From Fen-1258 sp964441505 (GTDB taxonomy: Bacteria; Bacteroidota; Ignavibacteria; Ignavibacteriales; Melioribacteraceae), in contig CAYTUV010000008.1 of NCBI GenBank assembly GCA_964441505.1, positions 1-64,000 on the forward strand: a DNA stretch of 64,000 bases. Direction: 5' to 3'. Made by a program: the position numbers and the translations under genes. The notes beneath the pieces are model-generated. The model was given only the letters and a program-made list of their open reading frames with translations. It did not search any database and was not told the origin of the DNA. Every line of letters starts with the position of its first letter. Position 1 is the first letter of the stretch. Shown here one piece after another: positions 44,308 through 52,849 of this stretch.

Positions 44308-44445
44308 GGGACACCAAATTCAGATATCCCTCTCAGTGGCACTGGTATGCCAAACAAGAAGATAAAAGAAAAGGTGTCCCATTTCTGGGACACATAATTC
44401 TTGAACCGTTTTCTTGTTTTTTGAAAATTACCAGTTTTCTGAGAG
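44308..44445. other. Highly structured non-coding stretch inside the element
   Basis: It contains an apical 7-bp hairpin, GTGTCCC-ATTTCT-GGGACAC (44374-44393). An alternative partner GGGACACC lies at 44308-44315, and an outer long-range pairing joins CTCTCAG...ACTGGT (44330-44346) to ACCAG...CTGAGAG (44430-44445). A CAAACAAGAA / TTCTTGTTTT pairing lies between. Together these could form a 116-nt stem with alternative folds. No frame crosses it. It may be a replication origin, an RNA or a leader; none is shown. The remaining gap to 44578 shows nothing else. Confidence 0.5.
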
Positions 44446-44578
44446 TCACAAGTAAGAATTAAGTGTCTATTTAATTACAACATTTTATCTAAAGTCTATC
44501 ACTCCAAATTATTTTCTGAATGCTTACAATAAAGTTAAATGATTCTTAACTGATTTTCTATTGTAAAGGTGTTTTAGA

Positions 44579-44989
44579 TCAATCTCTAACTTTTACAATT
44601 TTCCAACTTTGGACTAATTCCAATTTTTTTAAACTTTCATCCAATTGATATGTATGAGCAGATGTAAAGAAATTACTTTTAACATTTGAAAGTCTTTTGG
44701 GAACTAAGGGAATGAATCCAAATGGAGCCAAAACAACTTTTATCATAGCTCCAATTGATTGTTTTATAAAATAGTCATTGTATGGATTTTTCAACAAATC
44801 AGGGAATTTCATTTCAAGGTCTTCAACACATGCTGAAAGTGCAGGCTTGTTCCATTTACATGCTTCAACCATTTTTACAATGTTCATTTTCTCTGAAAGA
44901 AAATCAAAGATATTTTGAAACTCAGGGTCATTTGCCAATTGTTGATACCTTGGATTATGGTTGATAAAATCTTGATAGGTGTTTAGCAT
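44579..44989 (-). CDS. Unknown protein of the integrative element
   Basis: 136 aa from ATG 44989, which has AGGAG 7 nt before it; an in-frame upstream start at 45025 is weaker. Sequence features: an N-terminal helical region (YQDFINHNPRYQQLANDPEFQNIFDFLSEKM), a central hydrophobic AMIKVVLAPFGFIPLVP segment too short for a sure membrane helix, and a basic C-terminus (SWKIVKVRD). I recognise no family. It is encoded between the origin-like gap and the envelope-type genes. Confidence 0.55.
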   Translation of the reverse strand: MLNTYQDFINHNPRYQQLANDPEFQNIFDFLSEKMNIVKMVEACKWNKPALSACVEDLEMKFPDLLKNPYNDYFIKQSIGAMIKVVLAPFGFIPLVPKRLSNVKSNFFTSAHTYQLDESLKKLELVQSWKIVKVRD

Positions 44990-45066
44990 TTTATTCTCCT
45001 TTATGATATATGTTATTTTACACATTCCAACATAGGTGTAAAATCACACATTGTCAAGCATGCTAA

Positions 45067-45354
45067 TTAATTTTCCTTTTGAAGTTTAGTTGCTCTCAAA
45101 TAAGAACCGGAAAATTGAATAGACAAGTTTTCAAGGAAGGCAATTCCATCTTTCTTTATAGAAAATCTTTTAGAATGAATGCCAATTATAAATTCACCAC
45201 CAATTAATAATTCATCTAAATTGATTTCCGTTTCAGTAAGGTTTTTAGTTTTGACTGATTTCTCTTTTTCAGAGTTAATATAAAATCTGAGAATAGGAAT
45301 TTGTAAGGGTGATGAACTGTCTGTATTGGTTGCTAACAAGTCAACAAAAAACAT
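45067..45354 (-). CDS. Small unknown protein of the integrative element
   Basis: 95 aa starting at ATG 45354 with AAGGAA ahead of it. It looks like a small beta-rich domain (LQIPILRFYINSE, ELLIGGEFIIGIHSKRFSIKKDGIAFLENLSIQFSGSYLRA). In rolling-circle elements a gene of this size near rep is often a single-strand DNA-binding protein, but no SSB motif is clear here, so I leave it unnamed. It is the last gene before the 700-bp origin-like gap. Confidence 0.5.
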   Translation of the reverse strand: MFFVDLLATNTDSSSPLQIPILRFYINSEKEKSVKTKNLTETEINLDELLIGGEFIIGIHSKRFSIKKDGIAFLENLSIQFSGSYLRATKLQKEN

Positions 45355-46061
45355 TTACCATTCCTTTTTATACTGAAATAAAATAAGAAATATTTCAGAC
45401 TGACAGTGAACCTAAAAATTTTGATTTCAGGGCTTAAAAAATGCTAACCTGAGGGAATATAGGGGGATGGGGGAAAAACAGCTTATATGCATGTTAAAAC
45501 ACAAAATTTAAGTGTCTGGGAAAGGTAATTTGAAGCTGATTTCAAAAGAGAAACAATTAACAAGAAATTTTTCACTAATTAACAGTCAATCTACAGCAAG
45601 AATTTTAAATGGTTGTTCAACAACATGGAAGCAATAAACAATCCTAATTTTTTAAGTTTTCTAAAATCAATTTAGCTCTGACAACTATTTTGATGGAAAA
45701 GAAAAAAACAATTAGGAAAAACACAAGAATGCTGATGCACATATATTATTGAGAAACTACATCACTGAAAGAATAGTGTCCAGCTGATGAATGCACCTCT
45801 TAAGATACGTTGACAATGCACTGATTAGAATGATACCCCCCCTCAACAACTCAGTCAATTATAACAATATTAGCATACACTCAAACATATCAATTAACAT
45901 TTTCACTGATTGTTCTTTATGATACAATTAACAACAGTGCATAGGGATATATTGACTTGGGTTATTAAGAGAACTACAGCTATATGTTGGTCATCATAGT
46001 TGTAGTTCTCTTTGCTGATTGTTTCAATGTATTATCTGAAATAGAAATAAAAACTACTTTG
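45355..46061. other. Long non-coding, origin-like region of the element
   Basis: About 700 bp without a gene on either strand, directly downstream of the rep gene. It contains G-runs (GGGAATATAGGGGGATGGGGG, near 45456), a C-run near 45835 and a strong hairpin at 45967-46012. In filamentous phages and rolling-circle plasmids the replication origin sits in a non-coding intergenic region near rep, so this is the most likely origin. Not proven by sequence. Confidence 0.5.
45967..46012. other. 17-bp-stem hairpin, possible rolling-circle origin or terminator
   Basis: The arms AAGAGAACTACAGCTAT (45967-45983) and ATAGTTGTAGTTCTCTT (45996-46012) pair with one mismatch around a 12-nt loop ATGTTGGTCATC. 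It is 49 nt downstream of the rep stop. It lacks a good T tract on the rep strand, which favours an origin or structural role over a simple terminator. Confidence 0.55.
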
Positions 46062-47003
46062 TTATAGAGTTCCTGATGATGAAGACAATGCTAAACATTG
46101 TTTGTTATAAAAAGCACTTAGTTTTTTCTCAAATTCTGGCCACAAATATTGCCCTCTTTGAGACTTTATTTCATTTTCTGATAATAACTTAATTTTCTTG
46201 AGGATTCTATAATATGAATTGTTGTCTCTATTATTTTTAGCATAGTTCAATATGACCCTTTTTTGTTTTGGTGTCAATATTTTCAAACCAATTGAGGCAA
46301 GCTGTTCAAAAAATTGTTTGGGAGTCATTCCTTTAGAAGGTATCCAAGCATGTAAATTATCAGATAGCTGACACATTCTTTCAACTTGTTTAGCAGTGAA
46401 GAACCATTGAAAAAGTAGGGAATTAATTATCTTATTGTCTGACAATAACATTTTTACATAGATCGTTTCATTGTTAAACTCTTCTTTAATTCTTTTCTTA
46501 AGCTGAAGTTCATACCTAAGAATATTTTTGTCTTCCCATGTTGTTCCACTGTAATCAATTTTCTTTTTCATTTCAGTTTCTTTTTTCTTGTCATAAAAAG
46601 AAATAGTCCTGCATGAGTTTGTCAGTTGGACACAATAATCATCATAGACTTTTGTATATGTATGTGGAGTTGACCAAATATCTAAAATATATAAGGGAAT
46701 AGGTTTTTTCATACTAAAATTATGACCAATGTCTATTCTTCTGACAATCCCTTCTTTTATGTCAACCTTCAACCTTTCCCCAATTTCAATTAATGCTTCT
46801 TTGTCTTCATTAAATGTAGGTGTATAGCTGTTTGTCCCATATATATACTTGGCTAAACTTCCCATTATTCTAATAGAAATAGGAAAGATTGTTATGTGAA
46901 AATGTTCAAGCAATTTTGGATTTCTATTCTTTTTGTATTTCTCACAGAAAGAATTTACACCATCTACATTTTTGTCCAAATAAATAAGAATTGTGTCAAT
47001 CAT
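46062..47003 (-). CDS. Rolling-circle replication initiator, phage gene II/X type
   Basis: 313 aa from ATG 47003, supported by AAGGAG 7 nt upstream. The start MIDTILIYLD, the central basic region with NSCRTISFYDKKKE (a 'Y-D-K-x-x-E' motif) and NILRYELQLKKRIKEEF are characteristic of the filamentous phage gene II / plasmid replication protein family. These nick one strand at the origin to start rolling-circle replication. It lies 154 bp downstream of the integrase gene. It indicates that the element replicates as a circle after excision. Family recognised by motif only; the catalytic tyrosine is not certain. A fast test is a profile search against the phage replication-protein family. Confidence 0.75.
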   Translation of the reverse strand: MIDTILIYLDKNVDGVNSFCEKYKKNRNPKLLEHFHITIFPISIRIMGSLAKYIYGTNSYTPTFNEDKEALIEIGERLKVDIKEGIVRRIDIGHNFSMKKPIPLYILDIWSTPHTYTKVYDDYCVQLTNSCRTISFYDKKKETEMKKKIDYSGTTWEDKNILRYELQLKKRIKEEFNNETIYVKMLLSDNKIINSLLFQWFFTAKQVERMCQLSDNLHAWIPSKGMTPKQFFEQLASIGLKILTPKQKRVILNYAKNNRDNNSYYRILKKIKLLSENEIKSQRGQYLWPEFEKKLSAFYNKQCLALSSSSGTL

Positions 47004-47157
47004 TTTCATCTCCTTTTTAGTTTTATGCAAATCTAATATCACATTCAAGTGAATCCCAATTTCTGCAAGGGATATATCCTTTTAGGTATGGTGTCTAATC
47101 CAATATACAGAGTGAGTTGATATTTTTGAGGGGTAAAAGCATTTTTTTGTTTTTGGA

Positions 47158-48168
47158 TTAAATTAAAATATTAACTGCTTCTTGGAGGTCTTTGTTGTTC
47201 AGGTTAGCGTAAATCTGAGTTGTTTCTACTGAAGAATGTCCAAGCAATTTGGAGACATGATAAATTGAAATTCCCTTGCTCACTAAATTAGAAGCAAATG
47301 TATGTCTTAAGGAATGAAATGATAATTTAGAATTGACTGCTGAAGTAATTATCCATTTCTTAAATCTCATTTGTAGATAGTCTGCTTTTATTTTTCCATT
47401 TTTATACATAAAGACAAATTCTGTTTCTCTATTTCTATTTTCAATTATTCTCAGTGCTTCTTTATTTAAAGGGATTATTCTTGCTCTCTTATTTTTGGTT
47501 ACAAAATTTTCAGTGCTTGTTACAATTAGATTATTCATTTCAAAATCTATCTGCTTCCATTTTAGGTTTATAATTTCTCCTTGTCTTATTCCGGTGTGAA
47601 GAGCAAATAAAATAATATCCACGAAATCCTTATCATCAATCACTTCTAAAAATGATTTTATTTCTTGATCTGTAAAATATTTGGGGAACTTTTGAGGGAT
47701 TCTTATTGATTTTATTTTCTTGAGTGGATTCTCTTTGATATAGTCTTTTGAGATAGCATAATTGAAAAATGCTTTCAGGTTTATATAATCTTTTCTATAA
47801 GCATAAATAGAAGTTATGTTTTTTCTGATTGATAAATATTCTTGGATTAAATCTGTAGTGATATCATTCAAGCAAATATCTTTTCTAAGATGGTTCTGGA
47901 AATATTTGAATGTAGTTTTATAATCGAGATAGGTTTTATTTGTATAATAAGTGCAGACATATCTTAAATAATCTCTAATCACTTCTGCTAGGAGTTGTCC
48001 ACCTCTATAATTTTTATCCTTTTTCTGTTCTAATGTCTCTTGAAATTTTGAAAGAAATAATAATGCTTCTCTTTTATTTTTGGTATGTGTGCTTGCTTTG
48101 TTGGGTTTTCCATTTTCCGCTTTGTAAAAAATATAATAATAACCAGTCTTAACTTTAGCTAGGTTCAT
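47158..48168 (-). CDS. int: Tyrosine recombinase / phage integrase
   Basis: 336 aa, full length. An N-terminal DNA-binding SAM-like domain (about 58-150) is followed by the catalytic domain, with Arg in LHTGIRQGEIINLKW (about residue 195), HSLRHTF (H-x-x-R), LLGHSSVETTQIYA (His and the nucleophile Tyr). It would recombine the 65-bp tRNA-derived repeats, and it lies 63 bp from the right junction. Elements of this type integrate into tRNA 3' ends and rebuild the tRNA. The integrase reads inward, away from the attachment site. No excisionase gene was recognised in the element. Confidence 0.93.
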   Translation of the reverse strand: MNLAKVKTGYYYIFYKAENGKPNKASTHTKNKREALLFLSKFQETLEQKKDKNYRGGQLLAEVIRDYLRYVCTYYTNKTYLDYKTTFKYFQNHLRKDICLNDITTDLIQEYLSIRKNITSIYAYRKDYINLKAFFNYAISKDYIKENPLKKIKSIRIPQKFPKYFTDQEIKSFLEVIDDKDFVDIILFALHTGIRQGEIINLKWKQIDFEMNNLIVTSTENFVTKNKRARIIPLNKEALRIIENRNRETEFVFMYKNGKIKADYLQMRFKKWIITSAVNSKLSFHSLRHTFASNLVSKGISIYHVSKLLGHSSVETTQIYANLNNKDLQEAVNILI

Positions 48169-48231
48169 CCTTTTTCTGAAAATTCATCTTAATTCTTACC
48201 ATTTTAATTACCACTGTCATCTAACTTATTT

Positions 48232-48296
<65 letters not shown>

Positions 48297-48300
48297 AAAT

Positions 48301-48339
48301 AAGCCAGGAAATGATAAGTTTTCTGGCTTTTTTCTTTTA
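48301..48339 (+). terminator. Original terminator of tRNA-fMet, displaced by the element
   Basis: An 11-bp stem AAGCCAGGAAA / TTTTCTGGCTT with a 7-nt loop (48312-48318), then a T tract. It starts 4 bp after the right repeat, in the position expected for the terminator of the uninterrupted tRNA gene. No gene on the plus strand now feeds it. Confidence 0.75.
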
Positions 48340-48531
48340 TGCTCACCAGTTGATTTTGTCATAGTCTACCTATTTTGCTACTAATTTGCTAATGAAGCTC
48401 CCCGCCGCAAGCAGCGGTGTATCGAATTGCAAAAAACTTTGGCAGGACGTTAATAAAGTACCTTTTTCATTCTTCAGCATCGGAACAAGTAATCGGGTTC
48501 AATTTCCCTAATCAGGGGTTGATGAATTGAT

Positions 48532-49134
48532 CTATGCATATACACTGCTTTGATTGTATTTAGTGGTCTCGAATAAATTTTGGATTTCAAAGATTTTCTT
48601 ATGATTCTCATGACTGCCGCAAATCATCAAGAACAGATTATCACGCGATTCTTTTCTTGATCGAATACTATTAGAGGATAATTCATCGATAGTTTTATTC
48701 AAATCGCTCCAGCAAAAATTTAATCCGAGTGTTGTCAATATACTTATCAAAATAGTTCTCATTTTTTTTCTGTCCACGGAATTTTCTTCATCAATATGAG
48801 TTAAACTAATGAGTCCTCCACACAGAAAAGAGATCTCAAGAAAAGATTCACCCCCACTCTGAATCTTTTCCGAGACTAAATCAAAGATTTCAGTAAGAGT
48901 GATTTTTAGATCATTATTAGAAATAGTTGAGATTTTGTTGTTCATTGGTTCGTTAAAAATTTCTAAAAAAAGTTCAGACATAGTGGATAAAATTTGAGCT
49001 CTCACCATAGAAGGAAGAAATATTTGATATCCTTTTGTGCAATTTACATCTTCACACATTTCATTCTTAAGAAGAGATACTAAATATCCAATCATAAAGG
49101 AAGCCGTGATTTTTCTTTTAAGATCCGAGTCCAT
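48532..49134 (-). CDS. Unknown protein, just outside the element
   Basis: 200 aa, mixed helical, no signal peptide and no clear membrane segment. It contains several cysteines (CEDVNCTKG, SFLCGGLISL, NFCWSDL) and runs of serine and basic residues near the end. I recognise no family. It belongs to the chromosome beyond the right junction, 236 bp after the repeat. 199 bp separate it from the next gene on the same strand. Confidence 0.5.
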   Translation of the reverse strand: MDSDLKRKITASFMIGYLVSLLKNEMCEDVNCTKGYQIFLPSMVRAQILSTMSELFLEIFNEPMNNKISTISNNDLKITLTEIFDLVSEKIQSGGESFLEISFLCGGLISLTHIDEENSVDRKKMRTILISILTTLGLNFCWSDLNKTIDELSSNSIRSRKESRDNLFLMICGSHENHKKIFEIQNLFETTKYNQSSVYA

Positions 49135-49333
49135 TTTCCATTCTTTTGTATAATCGGATTGAATTTATGAAGGAATTCCAGATTAAACATCAGTAGTTCT
49201 ACTAACATTTATAACATTTTTGAGGGATTTTGACGAAAAAGTTTAGTACTTGTACTAAGGTTACATAAAAAATGGATTTATAGATTTAGTCTATTCAAAA
49301 TGAGAGGATTTTTAAAGTCGTCTATTATATGCA

Positions 49334-49753
49334 TCAAAGGTAAAAGTTAGCTGCCCTGAAACCCTTCCCTTTTATATCGTCATTAACAATAGTGTAGCGA
49401 ATTCCGTTGCCATCCGTTTTTGTTTGCTTTTTAGAATCGAACCTCAGTGCTTCTTGAGACTCTCTTCGTGTCTCGGTGGGTTTACGTATTATCTTTATTT
49501 CCTTCGGCTTGACATTATCGAGTCTGAAAATTTGAGGATAAGATTCAGTTTGACTCTTCCTCGAGATAGCCTGTTCAATATCTATTAATCGTACAGGACT
49601 AATTGTTTGATGAACAGGCTGCGCAAACTTATACGAAATCTTAGGTTTCTCCTCAGTTCTTGTTTTGGAAAGAACAAAGGAGATCATTACAACGAGAATT
49701 AACAGCCCGCTGCCATAAATAATAAGACTGGAAATAATATCTATTAGCTCCAT
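49334..49753 (-). CDS. Single-pass membrane protein, unknown
   Basis: 139 aa. One N-terminal transmembrane helix (about 8-28, SLIIYGSGLLILVVMISFVL) is followed by a soluble region rich in polar and basic residues (KTRTEEKPKISYKF, KPTETRRESQEAL) ending in GKGFRAANFYL. The rest looks disordered. No family recognised. Its ATG overlaps the end of an upstream 95-codon open frame (49744-50028) by about 10 bp, which could mean the two were once a coupled pair. Confidence 0.5.
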   Translation of the reverse strand: MELIDIISSLIIYGSGLLILVVMISFVLSKTRTEEKPKISYKFAQPVHQTISPVRLIDIEQAISRKSQTESYPQIFRLDNVKPKEIKIIRKPTETRRESQEALRFDSKKQTKTDGNGIRYTIVNDDIKGKGFRAANFYL

Positions 49754-50028
49754 AGCTTCTCTGTTTTTAGATCACTAATTATTTCAAGTAAAGTGCCATA
49801 AGATTTGTTTGATTTTAGATGATATTTACAATCAGGATTACAGAGAAGCGTTTCAAGTTGGGAATTGAAAATATTATAGGACAATCTTTTATGAAATGAT
49901 AAAGACTTGTTTCCTCCTCTTTTTGGGGCATTTACAAGATTTTCTTCGATTCCATAATATTTTTTAGAATTGTTTATTGATGTTGCACTTTTTATATAAA
50001 AAAGAAGTTGAATTAATGCAGGGAAAAC
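49744..50028 (-). other. Open frame without a normal start, in the 49754-50080 gap
   Basis: A 95-codon frame between stops, ending in NPDCKYHLKSNKSYGTLLEIISDL...EKLWS and overlapping the start of the 49334-49753 gene. It has no ATG or GTG; the only common alternative start is one internal TTG. It could be a gene remnant or use an unusual start. The rest of the gap holds the upstream region of the plus-strand esterase gene. Confidence 0.3.
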
Positions 50029-50080
50029 TTATTTTTCTGCAAAGTATTATATTTGCCGCCATTCAAAAAGAGAAGATTTT

Positions 50081-50917
50081 TTGCCGTTAAATGACATACA
50101 TACCGAATGCTTTGCAAAAGGTCAGGATGAAATCATTGGGAATGTCGAATTTCATCATGAATTTTACAGCAGGCACCTGAAGAATGAACGCGACATTATT
50201 GTCTGGCTGCCGCCCTCATATAATTCTTCTGTTAAAAAATTTCCTGTGCTATATATGCATGACGGACAAAATTTATTTAGTCCTCATACATCTTTCATAG
50301 GTTACGATTGGAAAGTGGATGAAGTAATGTCAGTCTTATTAAAGAATAAAAAAATTCAGGAAATTATTGTAGTCGGAATTTACAATTCAAAAAATCGTCT
50401 GGCCGAGTACAATCTTTTTTCGGAGGAGGGAAGAGCATATTCACTCTTCATGATTAAGGAATTAAAACCATTTATTGATGATACCTACCGGACTAAGTTT
50501 GATTGTAACAACACGGCTATAATGGGTTCTTCTCTGGGTGGTTTAATCTCATTCCAGATGGTTTGGAAATATCCGAATGTATTTGGTAAGGCAGCATGTA
50601 TGTCAAATTCATTTTGGGTTAACAACAGAGAAATTTTTGAATCCGTTGTAAAAGAAAAGGACAGAGTTCCTGATGTTAAAATCTATCTTGATTGCGGTTC
50701 CTCTGAAAAAGAATTGATACGGGATAACAAACAAATGTGTCTGCTTCTTCGTTCGCTGGGATTTGCACAAGGGAAAAATTTATTGTGCAATTTTGTGAGA
50801 GGCGGTAAACATTCCGAGTTTGATTGGGCTAAAAGATTACATTGCCCGCTTACTTTTTTATTTGGTAAAAACAAAGAGACAAATTCTTATGCAAAGGGAA
50901 AAAAACTTCATCATTGA
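50081..50917 (+). CDS. Putative esterase D-family alpha/beta hydrolase
   Basis: 278 aa with a TTG start at 50081 (no in-frame ATG precedes the conserved region). Typical of the esterase D / Fes-like group: ERDIIVWLPPSYN, VLYMHDGQNLF (oxyanion region), the nucleophile elbow GSSLGGL (Ser in TAIMGSSLGGL), DVKIYLDCGSSEKE with the acidic residue, and the catalytic His in GGKHSEFDWAKRL. Probable acyl-ester substrate; exact target unknown. No signal peptide. The end overlaps the start of a decayed cupin gene by 29 bp. Confidence 0.85.
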   Translation: MPLNDIHTECFAKGQDEIIGNVEFHHEFYSRHLKNERDIIVWLPPSYNSSVKKFPVLYMHDGQNLFSPHTSFIGYDWKVDEVMSVLLKNKKIQEIIVVGIYNSKNRLAEYNLFSEEGRAYSLFMIKELKPFIDDTYRTKFDCNNTAIMGSSLGGLISFQMVWKYPNVFGKAACMSNSFWVNNREIFESVVKEKDRVPDVKIYLDCGSSEKELIRDNKQMCLLLRSLGFAQGKNLLCNFVRGGKHSEFDWAKRLHCPLTFLFGKNKETNSYAKGKKLHH

Positions 50918-51368
50918 AAAACTAAAACTTGCCCCCCATCCGGTAGGAGGATACTACAAAGAAATATACCGTTCCAACGAAATTATAAATTCAGAACTTC
51001 TGCTATCTTGATATAAGGCCGCCCGAAACTTTTTAACACCAATATATTTTATGCTGACCGGTAATCAGGTTTCACAATTTCACCGTCTCAAGACAGATAA
51101 AATCTGGCATCACTACAAAGGCTCTATAATTCTTCTCCATTGCTTTGAAGGCGATTGTAATACAATTATAAAAATCGGAAGCCATTGGGATTTCGATGAA
51201 TGGCCGTAGTTCGTGATTCGTGCCGGGGTATGGTTTGCGGCTGATGTTCATGATAAGAATTCATTTTGATTAATCGGACGTACTGTTGCACCGGGATTTG
51301 ATTTTGCCGATTTTGAATTTGCTGATTGTTCTGAACTTATGAATCAGTTTCCAAATCACTCGAACTGA
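50889..51368 (+). pseudogene. Decayed cupin (DUF985-like) gene
   Basis: It begins with MQREKNFIIEKLKLAPHPVGGYYKEIYRS, the start of the DUF985 cupin family, but has TGA at 51009 and then continues conserved (TPIYFMLTGNQVSQFHRLKTDKIWHHYKGS). After an apparent extra base near 51175-51190 the frame changes; TAG follows at 51208 inside a cupin-like segment. A compensating loss near 51238 restores the first frame, with a further TGA at 51267 before LIGRTVAPGFDF. Final stop at 51366. The family normally forms small cupins. With three stops and two frameshifts it is almost certainly non-functional. Confidence 0.8.
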
Positions 51369-51396
51369 TTAAAAAATTTACAAACGAATAGCAACT

Positions 51397-51909
51397 ATGA
51401 CAGGAAGAATCGAAATAGTTAAGGGAGATATTACCAAACTTCTTGTAGATGCGATTGTAAACGCTGCTAACTCATCTCTTCTTGGTGGCGGTGGTGTTGA
51501 TGGCGCAATTCATCGAGCCGCGGGTTCTCAACTTTTGGAGGAATGTAAAATACTTAGCGGCTGCAAAACGGGGAAAGCAAAAATCACAAAAGGATATAAC
51601 TTACCTGCAAAGTTTGTTATACATACAGTCGGCCCGATTTGGAGAGGCGGAAATAACAAAGAAGACGAATTGCTTGAGGATTGTTACACTAATTCACTTC
51701 AGCTTGCCGTACAACAGGGAATTCGATCAATCGCATTTCCATCGATTAGCACAGGAATTTATTCATTTCCTTTTGAAAGAGCTGCAAGGATTGCTGTGCA
51801 TACTGTAAGTGAATTTTTGAGGAAAAACGATTCGATTGATAAAGTTGTATTCGTCTGTTTTGGAAATGATGCATATAAGATTTACGAAAGGATTATTAGA
51901 CAAATTTAG
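51397..51909 (+). CDS. Macrodomain protein (ADP-ribose / O-acetyl-ADP-ribose hydrolase type)
   Basis: 170 aa, essentially one macrodomain. MacroD/YmdB-type motifs are IVKGDITKLLVDAIVNAANSS, LLGGGGVDGAIHRAAG (the substrate loop with N-A-A-N and G-G-G-V-D-x-A-I-H), FVIHTVGPIW, and PSISTGIYSFP. Such proteins remove ADP-ribose from acidic residues or hydrolyse O-acetyl-ADP-ribose. No partner gene is linked. It converges with the transporter gene on the other strand, with a 4-bp overlap of stop codons. Confidence 0.93.
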   Translation: MTGRIEIVKGDITKLLVDAIVNAANSSLLGGGGVDGAIHRAAGSQLLEECKILSGCKTGKAKITKGYNLPAKFVIHTVGPIWRGGNNKEDELLEDCYTNSLQLAVQQGIRSIAFPSISTGIYSFPFERAARIAVHTVSEFLRKNDSIDKVVFVCFGNDAYKIYERIIRQI

Positions 51910-52796
51910 TGTAGAAATAAAACGGCTATTCCACTCACTGCTATAACCGCACCCGCAATAGAGATCCACGATAATTTTTCTTTATAATAGTAACGAATCA
52001 TCGGAAGCATAATAATAGGAACAGTCGACATAAGTGTTGATGCGATTCCAACCTTTGTGTGTGAGATGGCTATCATACTGCCCGTAATTCCAAGATATGG
52101 CCCTATGACTGATCCGATTGCTGTGAAAACAAATGCTCGTTTATCTTTCATATAAACACGGATAGGATTTTTATACCGATTGGTTAAAAGAGCAAGCGGA
52201 TAGATTATAATTACCGCTGAAATGATTCTGACAAAACTCGCAAGAAAACCGCTCATTTCACCCTCGTTAAATGCATTCTTCGCAAATATTAATCCGACAG
52301 CCTGCCCCGCTGCCCCAATAAAAGCATAAAATATTCCGGTATAGTCAACTTTGTAATTCGAAGAAGGCTTCTCTTCCCTTTTCAAAACTACTAACGCAAT
52401 TCCAAAAACCGTGACACATATTCCAACAATTCCCAGAAAAGATAATCGCTCACCTAAAAAAATAAAAGCAAGGAAGGCAGATATTGGCGGAACCAACGCC
52501 ATGACCAGCATACTTATTCTTGCACCGATGCTTCTAAATGCTTTGAATAAAAATGTATCGCCTATTACTAATCCAGCAAAACCGCTCAGTACTAGATTAA
52601 ATATCTGACTGGAGGAAAGATCCATGCTTATATTCATTATCAAGAGAGTGACGGATAGGTACGCAAGTGCCATAAACATACGTGTAACATTAACATAAAT
52701 CGGTCCCACTCTAATTGATGCTTCAGTAAAAACAATTGAAGTAGCAGACCACAACAGAGCAGTCATAAGTGCGGCAAATTCTCCTAGTAATGGCAT
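51906..52796 (-). CDS. EamA/DMT-family transporter
   Basis: 296 aa with ten predicted membrane helices in two EamA repeats (residues about 5-140 and 155-295), the pattern of drug/metabolite transporters. The first repeat ends in SFLGIVGICVTVFGIALVVLKREEK, the second in YKEKLSWISIAGAVIAVSGIAVLF. Substrate is unknown; relatives export amino acids, nucleotides or amphipathic compounds. It is the last gene of a minus-strand run after the two glycosyltransferases, 53 bp from the nearer one. Confidence 0.88.
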   Translation of the reverse strand: MPLLGEFAALMTALLWSATSIVFTEASIRVGPIYVNVTRMFMALAYLSVTLLIMNISMDLSSSQIFNLVLSGFAGLVIGDTFLFKAFRSIGARISMLVMALVPPISAFLAFIFLGERLSFLGIVGICVTVFGIALVVLKREEKPSSNYKVDYTGIFYAFIGAAGQAVGLIFAKNAFNEGEMSGFLASFVRIISAVIIIYPLALLTNRYKNPIRVYMKDKRAFVFTAIGSVIGPYLGITGSMIAISHTKVGIASTLMSTVPIIMLPMIRYYYKEKLSWISIAGAVIAVSGIAVLFLH

Positions 52797-52849
52797 ATTA
52801 TAACTATTGGTTAATGATTATAAAAAATGTTGAATGTATAATTTAGAAT

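Noticed and set aside
45967..46012. Simple rho-independent terminator for rep
   Set aside because: Strong stem, but no T tract on the rep strand; kept as structural or origin candidate instead.
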